Numbered from the stretch's first letter, positions 13,222 to 23,270 are shown. The stretch: DNA of 64,000 nt from Hermatobates lingyangjiaoensis (GCA_026182355.1 JAPFBL010000569.1:62001-126000), one strand, 5' to 3'. Translations and numbers: made by a program. Notes: generated from the letters alone by a model not told the origin.

Positions 13222-14717
13222 AAATTAGATCAATATGTTTGAGTTATATTGTTTGATGACCTTAAATGGTATTGAAGATATAATTCTTCAGCTTCGATCA
13301 AAATAGTGACTGTTAATAGAAAACTCTTAAGGAAGGTGTTCTACATTGTATTGAATTTCGTACTGTAAAGTATAGTTAAATTATAAATACCTTATAATTA
13401 TTGAAAAATATTTTAGTATTCACCATTTGGATTTACTTTTATGTTAATAAAACATAAAAGATTTATTTATCTTTAATTAATTTAATGAATCCTGGGACAA
13501 TTAAAATATATACATTTTAAGTAATTAGGTGAAAGACAAAACTCATTCAACTATTATTAATATCATTCTGTAACCATTAAAATGCAAAACTGGAATTAAT
13601 AGATGAAGTGTTACTAAACTTTTTTCTCAATAAATAATTTAAGTAATGATAAATAAATTCATTAGAGGTTGATACTGTATTTTTAACGTACATTTAAGAC
13701 AGTTTCATTTTCTATAAAATATTATATATTTTATATTATAAATTATATATTTTATATTATAAAATATTATAAATTTTCTATATATTATTTTTAGTATACT
13801 AGAGGTTGTTAGCAATATTATAATAAACATAAACCAGCAAATTTTTTCCTTGTTGGACCGGTTTGATTTAAAGAATAAAATGTCATAACTGGACTACATC
13901 TTTAAACTCAATAAAACCAATTCTAATTTTACAAATTATTTGTTGACATCTGGACAGGAACCAGACAGGATGAAAAACTCCACGGACTTGCATAAAACTT
14001 AATTGCACAAATAATATAGTTCATTTTTGTCGTAATTTTGCTTACAAACTCGCCTTATACTTTATTAAATACCATATATATATTTTGGATGTATAATCTG
14101 ATTTCTTAGATTTTTTTGTCTTGGTCTCCCGACTAACAATCAACAACTCAGTAAAAAAAATTACTCGGTATAGTAGGAGAAAAGTGTTACGCATTGTGTA
14201 GTCTCTATAGTAACATAGAAATGAAGCACTTGAAAGTCGTTGAGCACATTAAAAGTTTTAGTGCATCATGAAGACCATTAATGCCTTAATCATAGAAGAA
14301 GGGATATACTTAATAAGTGAACTACATTGACAAGGCATATTATTGTTCAAACAGTCTGTGTCGTTTACAAATGTATTCTTCACATTAAAAATTAATTTAG
14401 CTCTCTAGGAATTCATTTCAAACGCCTCATCATGGTCTCTTCAATTGACTACCATTAAAGCAGTTGAAGAAATATATATTTTTATTATGAAACCTCGTAT
14501 TCAAAAATGATTGACTATTTCATATACCAACTAATTAATATGGATGTAAATAAATATTTTCTAAGTACATGGTGAAATATGTTAAACTTAGTAGAAGAAT
14601 CATTTACAGGTAGAAACAAACAGTAAGCAGTATTTGTAAAGTGTGCTTTATCAGTTAGTAGGCACATTTTTAAAACTCTTACTTTTGACACTAAATCTGT
14701 ATTTCTTCATTCCTCAG
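13222..14717. other. Region upstream of the ABCA exons, no exon recognised
   Basis: Searched for the preceding ABCA exon (extracellular loop ending near a PYPCYVDD-like motif). None was seen. Contains a TATAT/TATTATAAA tandem patch at 13715-13795. Confidence 0.5.
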
Positions 14718-14940
14718 ATTCATAATGGCCATTTCACGTATGTTTCCTCTGTTCATGGTAATGTCATGGGTATTCACATGTTCCATGATTGTCAAGTCCA
14801 TAGTCTATGAGAAAGAGGAGCGACTTAAAGAAACCATGAGAGTCATGGGACTTTCAAATGGCATCCATTGGATTGGTTGGTTGATAGACAGTTTAATCCC
14901 TATGGTTTTAACCAACATGTGTCTTTCTTTAGTTCTTGTT
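14718..14940 (+). CDS. ABCA transporter exon (TMD1, helix 2 and coupling loop)
   Basis: 223 bp. It starts with one base of a split codon and ends at a codon boundary. The protein reads FIMAISRMFPLFMVMSWVFT, then IVKSIVYEKEERLKETMRVM, GLSNGIHWIGWLIDSL and further hydrophobic residues. The YEKE.RLKE.MR.MGL segment is the conserved cytoplasmic loop between the second and third helices of the first transmembrane domain in ABCA1/4/7-type lipid exporters. The acceptor is CCTCAG and the donor GTT|GTAAGT. From memory, the human ABCA1/ABCA4 counterpart has the same length. No upstream exon was found. Confidence 0.92.
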
Positions 14941-15021
14941 GTAAGTATACATTTAATCATTTCACTTAATTTCTTACTATATATTTATTTCAAATTATAA
15001 TTTGTGTTATATCTGTTTTAG

Positions 15022-15243
15022 TACGGGAAAATACTTACATATGCTGACGTGTCCTTGCTGTTTGGGTTTATGGTGGCCTACTCCCTTGCTACAATATCTC
15101 AATCATTTCTCATTTCAGTGTTTTTTTCTAAGGCCAACTTGGCTGCCGCTTGTGCTGGAATAATTTTCTTAGTTTTGTATTTACCTTACCCATTTATTGC
15201 CCGGTGGATAAATTATCTTCAACCTTACCACAAAGCATTATTG
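15022..15243 (+). CDS. ABCA transporter exon (TMD1, helices 3-4)
   Basis: 222 bp, 74 codons, phase 0. It encodes YGKILTYADVSLLFGFMVAY, ATISQSFLISVFFSKANLAA and ACAGIIFLVLYLPY. The FSKANLAAACAGII segment is diagnostic of ABCA proteins (FSRANLAAACGGII in ABCA1). The acceptor is TTTTAG and the donor TTG|GTAAGA. The intron to the previous exon is only 81 bp. The next intron is 1.8 kb and packed with PLE pieces. Confidence 0.92.
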
Positions 15244-15436
15244 GTAAGATTAACAAAGAAATAAATCATTTAAAACTATTTATTTACTCTTAATTAGTAA
15301 TTCAGAAGAAGCCGCTCATGACCTATAATATTAACCATCGTATATTTCATTAGTATTGATTTTAATAGTTGTATTTCTTTTCTGATATTTGTTTATACAC
15401 CTGTAAAAAAACCCTCAAGGTTTTTGTAATGCTTAC

Positions 15437-15438
<2 letters not shown>

Positions 15439-15480
<42 letters not shown>
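15439..15480. repeat. (TA)n microsatellite in ABCA intron
   Basis: About 40 bp of alternating TA. On its right, the minus strand runs out of a PLE coding piece (…NFNDIYIYI), so the tract is a PLE junction. Confidence 0.85.
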
Positions 15481-15529
15481 TTAAAGTTTATGAAAACTCG
15501 GTCTCTTCCTGATAAAAACGAGTTTGGTC

Positions 15530-15780
15530 AAACCGAGTTCTCATTAACTTTAATTTTGTTTCTATTTTACGGTAGACACTTTTATCAATATTTATATCAA
15601 AACACTGTTGGTCTCCAACCGTCCCTTCACAAGTGCGCTTGGTGTCCCTATCTCAACTCTCTTGATGACGGTTCAACCGAAAATTAGAGATAGTAAGTGT
15701 GTTTGTTCCTTAGTTCTGTGTCTGTGATTCACCGTAAAAAATTTGTTGTCTTTTTGGGTCGTTTTCCTGTTTACAATATA
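15530..15780 (+). repeat. PLE terminal repeat, AATT-type hammerhead-like
   Basis: This segment carries TCTC, TTGATGA, the hairpin GGTT/AACC, GAAAATTA and GAGA around 15656-15692. Its stem III palindrome is AATT, and stem I pairs TCTC with GAGA. C3 of the core is T here. Related copies are at 16704-16745 (minus), 57355-57400 and 58459-58492. Confidence 0.7.
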
Positions 15781-15782
15781 TA

Positions 15783-15840
15783 TATTATTAAAATAAGCAG
15801 CAGCTTCTGCATTGACCAGTTTCTTGTTGACTGGAAAACA
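15783..15840 (-). pseudogene. PLE N-terminal piece (inverted)
   Basis: The minus strand reads VNKKLVNAEAAAYFNNIYI and then runs into TA-rich sequence. It is the inverted partner of the plus-strand fragment starting at 15915. Confidence 0.7.
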
Positions 15841-15914
15841 AAGTTAATTTAGTGATTAAAACTGTGATTAAAATTTAGTTTTTCGTGTTTGACCTATGTT
15901 TATTGTGTGTGTTA

Positions 15915-16088
15915 ATGTCTTTTGCTAACCTTCTTTGGAAGCTACCAGAGTCTCACCGCAAAGTGATACGAAAACTAGAGAGTGTCAACAAGAAACTGGT
16001 CAATGCAGAAGCTGCTGCTTATTTTAATAACATATGCTTAAGGGAAGACCTGCTGCCTTTGTACACAAATATATATATATATATATAA
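15915..16088 (+). pseudogene. PLE N-terminal ORF fragment
   Basis: MSFANLLWKLPESHRKVIRK, then LESVNKKLVNAEAAAYFNNI, CLREDLLPLYTNIYIYI and stop. The coding sequence passes without a break into (TA)n: the codons for TNIY supply AATATATAT. Only about 57 residues of the PLE remain. It sits in the ABCA intron between the second and third exons. Confidence 0.75.
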
Positions 16089-16119
16089 ACTCAAAAATTG
16101 TTATTGACCTCTTCTATTC

Positions 16120-16445
16120 TATTCACTGTTTTGTTATTGAGGGCTAGGTCAAATAAAAGAAAATAAACTCCTTTCTAGGCCGACGTTTCGATGTATTTGT
16201 ACATAACTTTTAAATAGATGTGTACTCAACAACTCTGATCATAAAATAACCTTTTGTATGTATCTGTTGGTCTTAACAAAAATGTGTGTTATTTCTCTAT
16301 GTGAGTTGTAGATTGTTTTGATAAATGTACTATAGTCTTACTCTAATTTTAGCCCTGAAGATGATGTACAAATACATCGAAACGTCGGCCTAGAAAGGAG
16401 TTTATTTTCTTTTATTTGACCTAGCCCTCAATAACAAAACAGTGA
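16120..16445. repeat. PLE terminal repeat inverted pair, ACGT-type hammerhead-like
   Basis: Arms at about 16125-16200 (minus) and 16360-16445 (plus) are inverted copies. The right arm (16352-16390) shows GCC, CTGAAGA, the hairpin GATGT/ACATC, GAAACGTC and GGC. Stem III would be the palindrome ACGT and cleavage would follow GUC. The left arm is cut within the hairpin. Part of the same repeat recurs at 35075-35200. Confidence 0.75.
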
Positions 16446-16512
16446 ATATATATTTATATAATATATATTAATAATATATATATATTAAATATATATATAT
16501 GTATATATATAT

Positions 16513-16640
16513 ATATATCATTAAAGTACACAGCAGCCTCTGCGTTAACGACTTTTAAGCTGATCTGCTCCAATTTACGAACAGCCTTGCGGTAAACATG
16601 ATTACGTGAGGATTTGCTGCCATCATACATACATACATAT
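16513..16640 (-). pseudogene. PLE N-terminal fragment ending in (TA)n
   Basis: The minus strand reads RKAVRKLEQISLKVVNAEAA, VYFNDIYIYI and then a TA tract. The junction is at FND|IY. Confidence 0.72.
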
Positions 16641-16689
16641 ATATATAGTTCAATATAAACAAAGAAGCATAGAGAAATCAAAAGAACAC

Positions 16690-17000
16690 ACTTACAGTCT
16701 CTATTTTTCGGTTTGAACCGTCTTCAGGAGAGATAAGAGAGGGAAATCAAATGCACTGGATTAACCAACTGTAAGTGGGTTCTTTTGATTTCTCTATGTT
16801 TCTTTGTATATATTGAACTATATTTGTCCGCTTTGGATCGTATTTCCAACGAAAAAGTATAATATATATATATATATATATATATATTATTTATGATCCA
16901 ATCACAATATGAAGTGGGAAAAAAAGACTAAGATCTTTCAACCGTAACAAGCGGTTTTCGTCTGGGGCAAATCTCAACTGATCCTACTGTTGTTTGGACA
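16690..17000. repeat. PLE terminal-repeat debris before ABCA exon 3
   Basis: An inverted pair around 16655-16830 shares the text of the AATT-type repeat. A (TA)n lies at 16861-16887. A degenerate AGATCT-type repeat (minus) follows at 16893-16980, whose core reads AGACGA. The ABCA exon begins 80 bases later. Confidence 0.65.
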
Positions 17001-17060
17001 TTGATATGTATAGATACTTTGGATAATTTTATATATAATAAAAGCTTGCACTTGTTTCAG

Positions 17061-17265
17061 TCGTTGTCCTCTAACGTGGTCATGGGCGTAAGGGCATCTT
17101 ACTTTGCCAGTTATGAAGAGCGAGGAATAGGCGCTACCTGGGATAACATTCACTTGAGTCCTCTCTACGGGGATGCATTCAATCTACTATACGTTATTTA
17201 TATACTCCTCTTCGACTTTGTTTTCTTTTTTTTGTTGGCTATTTACATCGAAGCAGTTTTTCCTG
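17061..17265 (+). CDS. ABCA transporter exon (TMD1, last helices)
   Basis: 205 bp, ending after the first base of a glycine codon. It reads SLSSNVVMGVRASYFASYEE, RGIGATWDNIHLSP, GDAFNLLY, then a hydrophobic helix and AIYIEAVFPG. YFA..EE.GIG..WDN and YIEAVFPG are ABCA hallmarks just before the linker to the first ATPase domain. The acceptor is TTTCAG and the donor CTG|GTAATT. No continuation with a Walker A motif was found downstream on this strand, so the locus looks truncated or continues outside the window. Confidence 0.92.
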
Positions 17266-17378
17266 GTAATTTTCATCTCTATATTTTTATTCAAATATTG
17301 TTTTTTTCAATGAAGCTTTTAATGCAAATTTTAATCTCAAGTTCAAAAAAAAGTTTCGTTTATTAGAAATTTAAGGGT

Positions 17379-17735
17379 TTCTGAGGTAAAATGGATAAAC
17401 AAACAAAAATCTTCACACATTGAAGTTTTATTCAACAGCAACAACGTGTTTCGAAAACTTCGTTTTTACTGGACCAACCCTTCATCACCATATCCTTGGT
17501 GTCTTCCTGATGAAGAATACAAAATGGATAAACAAACAAAAGTCTCCACACAAATGAAGTTTTATTCAACAACAACAGCGCGTTTCGAACACTTTGTTTT
17601 CACTGGACCAACCCTTCATCACCATATCCTTGGTGACTTCCTGATGAAGAACACAAAGTGTTCGAAACGCGTTGTTGTTGTTGAATAAAACTTCATTTGT
17701 GTGGAGACTTTTGTTTGTTTATCCATTTTTATATC
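17379..17735. repeat. PLE-type repeat, ACGCGT family
   Basis: Three copies of a block with the text TGGATAAACAAACAAAAGTC are arranged with one inverted. At 17637-17672: CTGATGA, A, hairpin GAACAC/GTGTTC, GAAACGCGTT. Stem III would be ACGCGT. Similar motifs are at 36823, 44845, 59234 and 59344. Stem I pairing is weak here. Confidence 0.6.
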
Positions 17736-18185
17736 AGAATGAGTAAATACCATACAATTACGGATTGCACAACTAATGATTTAAGGGTTTGTTTTTAAAT
17801 GGGGTAGTGCAGGGGTTCTCAGGCTTGCTTGACCCATGCACCCCTTTTACCATTTGTCAAAAGTTCATTCTGCCCCTCATTTCCAAAAAAAATTTTCAAA
17901 AATGCATTCTAAATAATATGCAAATATTACAAAAAAAAAAACTTTTATTTTTCCTCATTTGTATATATACATTCACAACATTATACATGGCTTATGTTTA
18001 TAATTGAGTTTTATAAATTAAATGCAAATTGAAAATATTGATAGATATACAAAATAGAAATAAAAGCAGAATTTATTTTCAATTTATAATGAATTACTTA
18101 AAAAACAAAAATGAAACTAATGCAATTTAAAAAGGTAAGTAAAATAACAAGAGATTAAAATCTGCAATCAATGTAATTCAGAAGA

Positions 18186-18317
18186 TTACGATTCATCAAA
18201 TGACAGAAACTGTGATTGTTTTGCTTTGGCCAATTCTGAAATATTCGGAGGAGTGCTTGACAGGGCACAACGCAGGTCGTTTTCTACCTCTAATCTACTG
18301 CGTTGCTTTGTTTTAAT
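18186..18317 (-). pseudogene. hAT transposase, C-terminal 44 residues
   Basis: The minus strand reads KTKQRSRLEVENDLRCALSS, then TPPNISELAKAKQSQ and a TAA stop at 18186. This is the usual end of ZBED5-like transposases (RL.VE.DLR.AL, I..L...KQ.Q). Frame and homology continue exactly from 20683 once the copia element and one TTAAT copy are discounted. Confidence 0.85.
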
Positions 18318-18512
18318 TGTTGTGGGACATTTAAAAACATGCCTGAGGGGACTGCACAACCTGTAATGAACCAGTGTTGCACAACCTGTAAATGAACCAT
18401 ATGTATACGTTGACTAAATGTGTAGCTTTGAATGTGTTGTTTTGAACTGTGTAAAATAAAATGACATCAAGAATCTCCTTTCGTTAAATTATTTGATAAC
18501 GGACCTTCAACA
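18318..18512 (+). repeat. Copia 5' LTR
   Basis: 195 bp, TG...CA ends, followed by the primer-binding site at 18513. It differs from the 3' LTR by a few small indels (for example near 18415 and 20575), so the insertion is not brand new. Confidence 0.9.
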
Positions 18513-18610
18513 GGTTATGGGCCCAGGCCGTTAAATATTGTTAATTGAGCAAAGTTGTGTGTTTGAACTTGGACTCGTGTTGCAATTTGTTTTGTTTGTA
18601 TTTTTGAACA

Positions 18611-19201
18611 ATGGAAGCGACAAAAGTAAACATTGGCCTTCTTGAAGGAAAGAAAAACTGGTCTACCTGGAAATATAAAGTAACAATTTTATTGAAAAGT
18701 ACTCCTGGTGCACTGGATATTGTGGAAGGGAGAGTGGTTGCACCTGAAGATCCTTCAAAGGATGCAAGTCCATCAGTGGTAAAGGCATTTGAAAAAAATT
18801 ATGAAACTTTTACCAAGTTAGATAGTATTGCTCTATTGATTATTACTACTAACATGACGGAGGACACTTTGAAGTTGGTGATGCGCTTTTCTAATTCTAG
18901 GGATGTTTGGCTGGAATTACACAGGTTATTTGATGGCTGCAGGGAGGACAAAGCATTTGACTTGTGTATTCAATTTTTTTGCTATAAAATGGATCCGAGT
19001 GATAACATTGTTGGTCATATTTCAAAACTGAAAAATATTTGGAGTGATCTAAATACAGAATTAAGCAAGGAAAGGGCTACTAGTGAACTTCCAGAGTTGC
19101 TACTCGTATGTAAGATCCTTCATACATTACCTGATAATTATTTTAATTTTAGGCGAAGTTGGCAACTCATTCCAAGGACTGACAAACTGTCGACAACCTG
19201 A
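18611..19201 (+). pseudogene. Copia gag, first copy
   Basis: 196 residues starting MEATKVNIGLLEGKKNWSTW. The N-terminal W..WK...LL pattern and the later TARFSNSRDVWLEL-like segment (here VMRFSNSRDVWLELHRLFDG) fit copia Gag (UBN2/DUF4219 type). It ends early by frameshift after RTDKLSTT. A zinc-knuckle trace CNYCKLPGHK lies near 19329 with its last Cys missing, followed by the protease-like motif WFVDNGPST near 19500. Confidence 0.85.
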
Positions 19202-19511
19202 CAACGCAGCTCTGTATGCATGAGCGGACTCTTACATTAAATGACAGGGGAAATAGTCAGGAAGTTCTTCTAGCTCGACACTCAGGAGCAACCAATGATG
19301 ATAAAATAAAGAATAATAAGAAGATATGTGCAACTACTGCAAGCTTCCTGGACATAAAATAATATTTTTAAAAAGTGGATTTCTGATGGAAGACCACCAA
19401 AAACAGAGAAATCTACCCAAAAATCTCATGGAAAGGGGGTTAACATGATGTTGTTGGCCACCACCTCCTGCAAACTGTCAGCTGAGTGCAATCAACAAGA
19501 CTGGTTTGTTG

Positions 19512-20012
19512 ATAACGGACCCTCAACAGGTTATGGGCCCAGCACGTTAAATATTGTTAATTGAGCAAAGTTGTGTGTTTGAACTTGGACTCGTGTTGCA
19601 ATTTGTTTTTGTTTGTATTTTTGAACAATGGAAGCAACAAAAGTAAACATTGGCCTTCTTGAAGGAAAGAAAAACTGGTCTACCTGGAAATATAAAGTAA
19701 CAATTTTATTGAAAAGTACTCCTGGTGCACTGGATATTGTGGAAGGGAGAGTGGTTGCACCTGAAGATCCTTCAAAGGATGCAAGTCCATCAGTGGTAAA
19801 GGCATTTGAAAAAAAATTATGAAACTTTTACCAAGTTAGATAGTATTGCTCTATTGATTATTACTACTAACATGACGGAGGACACTTTGAAGTTGGTGAT
19901 GCGCTTTTCTAATTCTAGGGATGTTTGGCTGGAATTACACAGGTTATTTGATGGCTGCAGGGAGGACAAAGCATTTGACTTGTGTATTCAATTTTTTTTG
20001 CTATAAAATGGA
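19512..20012 (+). repeat. Internal tandem copy of the copia 5' end and gag
   Basis: From GATAACGGACC at 19512 the sequence repeats 18497 onward: LTR tail, primer site, leader and gag (start codon 19628). It has a one-base insertion at about 19810 that breaks the frame. The duplication ends near CTATAAAATGGA (20012), where it joins reverse-transcriptase-region sequence. Confidence 0.88.
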
Positions 20013-20340
20013 TTTTCTTTATGTTGTAGAAGGCTATATGACTGTTGAACTCAGCCCTCTGATGTTGATTTCTTGAAGAAATATTGCAACTCCCAAAGAA
20101 GAATGGATTTTTCTTTATCTTGTAGAAGGCTATATGACTGTTGAACTCAGCCCTCTGATGTTGATTTCTTGAAGAAATATTGCAACTCCCAAAGAAGAAT
20201 GGATTTTTCTTTATCTTGTAGAAGGCTATATGACTGTTAAACTTGGGCTTCAAACAAAGCTCAGCTGACCCTTGCCTTTTTTTATTCAAATAAAGGGGTC
20301 TGATAAACTGTTGGTGGCTCTCTATGTTGATGACGGTTTG
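20012..20340 (+). pseudogene. Copia reverse-transcriptase remnant with 95-bp tandem repeat
   Basis: A 95-bp unit (TTTTCTTTAT to CCCAAAGAAGAATGG) is repeated 2.4 times at 20012-20240. After it come LKQSSADPCLFLFK, a frameshift, then KGSDKLLVALYVDDGLVA with the RT motif YVDD at 20323-20334. These are adjacent RT segments of copia Pol. Most of pol is deleted. Confidence 0.75.
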
Positions 20341-20491
20341 GTTGCATCCAGATCTTTGGAGAATCCTACCGCGCAGTGGAAGCGTGCCTAGGCCCCGACA
20401 TTCTGATTTGTGTTCCCGATTGGGACTTGTAGATATGTAAATCATTGTTTGTTTTTCAGTTTTTTTTTTGATGTTGTTAAATGAGGGAGAG

Positions 20492-20682
20492 TGTTGTGGG
20501 ACATTTAAAAACATGCCTGAGGGGACTGCACAACCTGTAATGAACCAGTGTTGCACAACCTGAATATGAACCATATGTTTTCTGTATACGTTGACTAGAA
20601 TGTGTTGTTTTGAACTGTGTAAAATAAAAGATGACATCAAGAATCTCCTTTCGTTAAATTATTTGATAACGGACCTTCAACA
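20492..20682 (+). repeat. Copia 3' LTR
   Basis: 191 bp, preceded by a polypurine tract and followed by TTAAT, the target duplication. Its end supplies the last residues of the artificial read-through frame in the hAT transposase. Confidence 0.9.
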
Positions 20683-22157
20683 TTAATTTGCAACAAATTT
20701 GAAAAGCCTGACTCACAAAGATATGTCGATACAAATGGAAGCAATGCACGGATAGCTATTTCCGACACTTTTGGGTAGGATTCGCACATCAGGGGCCAAA
20801 ATTCTGTTATTGATTTTTCATCAAACATATCTCTTGCTTCCGAATCAGTTTTTAGCTCAAGGAATTCATCTTGGCAATCATCTGGAACTCTTTCAACTGG
20901 CAATTTGAATGGATTTCTTACTAAATCGAACTCATCATCACCAATTTCAGGAAAGTATCTGCTGAATTCATTTTCCAGTGCTGTCAAATGCTGCAAAATT
21001 TCATTTTTTGCAAATTGTGGAAGCATCTTATCTTCACCACAAACATCAAGAATGGATGTCAGTTTCTCAAACATAGCTACATTTTTTGTATTGACTTTTC
21101 TCTTCCAATTTTCAAGCTTGCTCATAAAAGCTCTCAAGGCATCTACGAATTTTTTAATATTTGTATTCCTTCCTTGCATCTGAAGATTCAGTTTATTCAG
21201 CTGCTCGAATATATCAACCAAATAAGCAAGACGCATGATCCATTCTTCATCGTTTAGCCAGGCAAGAAATTCGGTCTTACCTTGAACCTCGAAAAACAAT
21301 TTGAGCTCGTCCCTAAGCTCAAATATTCGCTCAGTTACATTCCCTCTTGACAGCCAACGGACGTTTGTGTGAAAAAGAAGTGAATGATGAGTAGCATCCA
21401 TATCATAACATAATTGCTTGAAAAGTCGGGAGTTTAGAGCTCCTCCTTTGACAAAATTCACAATTTGAATTATTTGATCCAAAACCTTCTCTAACAAAGC
21501 TGGAAGTGTTTTTGAGGCTAGTGCCTGACGATGGATCATACAATGAATGCCCTTCGCTTTTGGAGCTCGTTTTTTCACACATACTTGGAATCCTGATTTT
21601 GTCCCTAACATAGCTGGTGCTCCATCTGTACAGCACCCACAGATATTATCCCACAAAAGATTCTCTGAGTCGAAAAAAAGTGAAACCTTTTCTAAAATAT
21701 CTGAGGCCTTGGTCGTTAGTTCAAGAGGAGAACAAAAAAGAAACTCCTCTTTGAATAAACCTGCATGAACATACTTTGCAAACACCATCAACTGGGAACA
21801 TGATACCACATCGGTTGATTCATCAAGTTGAATTGAAAATAATCCAAATGCTGAAGACTTGATCTCTTGCACAACTTGATCCTTGATGTCAGTGGCCATA
21901 TCGCTTATCCTCCTTTGAACAGTACTGTTTGAGAGTGGAACCGCTGCAATTTTTTTCTTCATTTCATCTCCCAACACAATTTCCACCATTTTGAGAGAGC
22001 AAGGCTTAATCAAATTTTCCCCAATTGTATGTGGTTTTTTCTGCTTTGCTATTTCACATTGAGGCCGTTCTTCTCCATTGATGACGATGGATGTGAATCC
22101 ATACTCAATATATGAATGATCGTACTTTCTTTTTTTGATACTCATGATGGGCTCCAA
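20683..22157 (-). pseudogene. hAT transposase, main part, BED finger region missing
   Basis: About 490 residues. The N-terminus (YIEYGFTSIVINGEERPQC) jumps directly to EIAKQKKPHTIGENL. In ZBED5/SCAND3-like transposases a BED zinc finger of roughly 60-90 residues lies between these points, so an in-frame deletion has removed all but the first Cys. The catalytic core remains: LDESTDVVSCSQLMVFAKYV (Asp), CCTDGAPAMLGTKSGF (Asp), HCMIHRQALASKTLP, VRWLSRGNV, and FVSTYLCESGFSNLL (Glu of the hAT dimerisation region). The frame is open apart from the insertion. Terminal residues after LLQIN in the current frame come from the LTR. Confidence 0.88.
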
Positions 22158-22611
22158 ATTCTGTAATTAAGACATGGAAAATTCAAAATTATAAAATATA
22201 AAATTTATAAATGGAACTTTTTACAGACAATTTTATAGATTTAATTTTTCTTTAATCAGCATCATGGCTGACATGAAGAAGTATACAATGACAGGGATGC
22301 ATAAACAAGAATGTGTAATATGCTTAATTACAGGAGAATATTTTTCGTTTTAGTACATAAAAACTAGACTAGCTAGCGAAGCACATTCACAAAAAGTGGC
22401 ATTATCAGAATAGCTAACAAAGAAAAACAACTGGAATTATAATGGGAATAAAAACAGATAACACAGACACATGCATGCACAGACAGTAGAAGAAACAAAA
22501 TTATTGTAGGGTACCTACATGCTTCGAGACTAAATTCAGCAAAAGATGTTCACTCTGACACTGATGACAAGTCAAGAATGAAATCTTTATAGTCTCTCAG
22601 ACTATTTATAC

Positions 22612-22947
22612 CAGGAGTTCCTAACCTTAGGGTTGCCGAGTAATTTACTTGGGGTAGACATGGAAATGCTTAAAAGGATATTTGGCTGATATGAATGGAT
22701 TAGGATTAATAGGATTCAGTTGGTTTTCCCAAACCTTTTCCCAATTTACCTGAAATATTTAATTAAAATCTAAAACGGTGCTTAATCCCTCTCAAGTGGT
22801 CAGTGTCCCCTGGCGGTGGCTACTATGGATTTACAATATTCGGCCCAGGGCATCTCCAGTAGATCTTTTCTCCAAAGTCATAATTCACCCCCTTAAATCC
22901 CGAAATTCACCCCTGGGGGTGAATTTCACCCCTAATGAGAACCCCTG
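22612..22947. mobile_element. Possible small non-autonomous hAT element
   Basis: The left end is CAGGAGTTCCTAACC and the right end, read inverted, is CAGGGGTTCTCATTAGG. The flanks ATTTATAC and CTCTATAC agree at six of eight positions and both have a central TA, as in Buster-type hAT target sites. No coding capacity. Alternatively, the right end is the true 5' terminus of the hAT element described to the left. Confidence 0.5.
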
Positions 22948-23149
22948 CTCTATACTGTTGTTTTGTTGCTAAAACTTTGTACTGTGTTGCATAAACTTTT
23001 TGTTATTTGTATACTAAATTATTTCATTACATTTAATTATTAGACTAATATCGCTTGTTATAACTTTCTTTGCTCTATGCAATAATGTCTTTATTACATG
23101 CAATTGTCAATAAAATAATTATATAGGATAAAAAGCTAATGAAATGGTC

Positions 23150-23270
23150 TGCGCATATAAACATTTAATCGTATAAACAACGCGTTTTGAACTTGTAGTG
23201 TTCTTCTTCTTAAAAGATACGATTAAATTTTTATATTTGAAGACCATTTCATAAGCTTTTTACCCTATAA
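23150..23270. repeat. Small inverted repeat, ACGCGT-type
   Basis: AAGACCATTTCATAAGC and GCTAATGAAATGGTC-type arms enclose AACGCGTTTTGAACTTGTAG, a decayed relative of the GTGTTCGAAACGCGT repeats seen at 17.6 and 59.3 kb. Confidence 0.5.

Larger units (their letters stand above)
18318..20682 (+). mobile_element. Ty1/copia LTR retrotransposon, internally deleted
   Basis: 2365 bp, flanked by a perfect 5-bp duplication TTAAT (18313-18317 and 20683-20687). The LTRs of 195 and 191 bp begin TGTTGTGGG and end TTCAACA. Right after the 5' LTR is GGTTATGGGCCCAG, the copia-type primer site matching initiator tRNA-Met internal sequence. AATGAGGGAGAG before the 3' LTR is the polypurine tract. Inside remain two copies of gag, a trace of protease and a scrap of reverse transcriptase. 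Integrase and RNase H are missing, so the element is defective. Confidence 0.9.
17810..22157 (-). mobile_element. hAT element (ZBED5/SCAND3-like) interrupted by a copia element
   Basis: The 3' end starts CAGGGGTTCTC at 17810, a hAT-type terminus, flanked by GGGTAGTG. The transposase is on the minus strand in two parts (20688-22157 and 18186-18317), split by the LTR element at 18318-20682. The 5' terminus is not certain. GAGAACCCCTG at 22937-22947 matches the other end in inverse, but its flank differs, and it may belong to a small element starting at 22612. Confidence 0.8.

Noticed and set aside
17446..17688. Possible further ABCA exon after 17265 (text FYWTNPSSPYPWCLPDEE)
   Set aside because: The text belongs to a repeat present three times in the block, with no suitable phase or homology.
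19915..20640. 241-residue minus-strand frame with repeated EFNSHIAFYK text
   Set aside because: It is antisense to copia gag, the 95-bp repeat and the 3' LTR. An accidental frame.
17810..22947. Single hAT element from 17810 to 22947
   Set aside because: The 8-bp flanks (GGGTAGTG and CTCTATAC) do not match, and the right end pairs better with a start at 22612. Kept as a possibility only.
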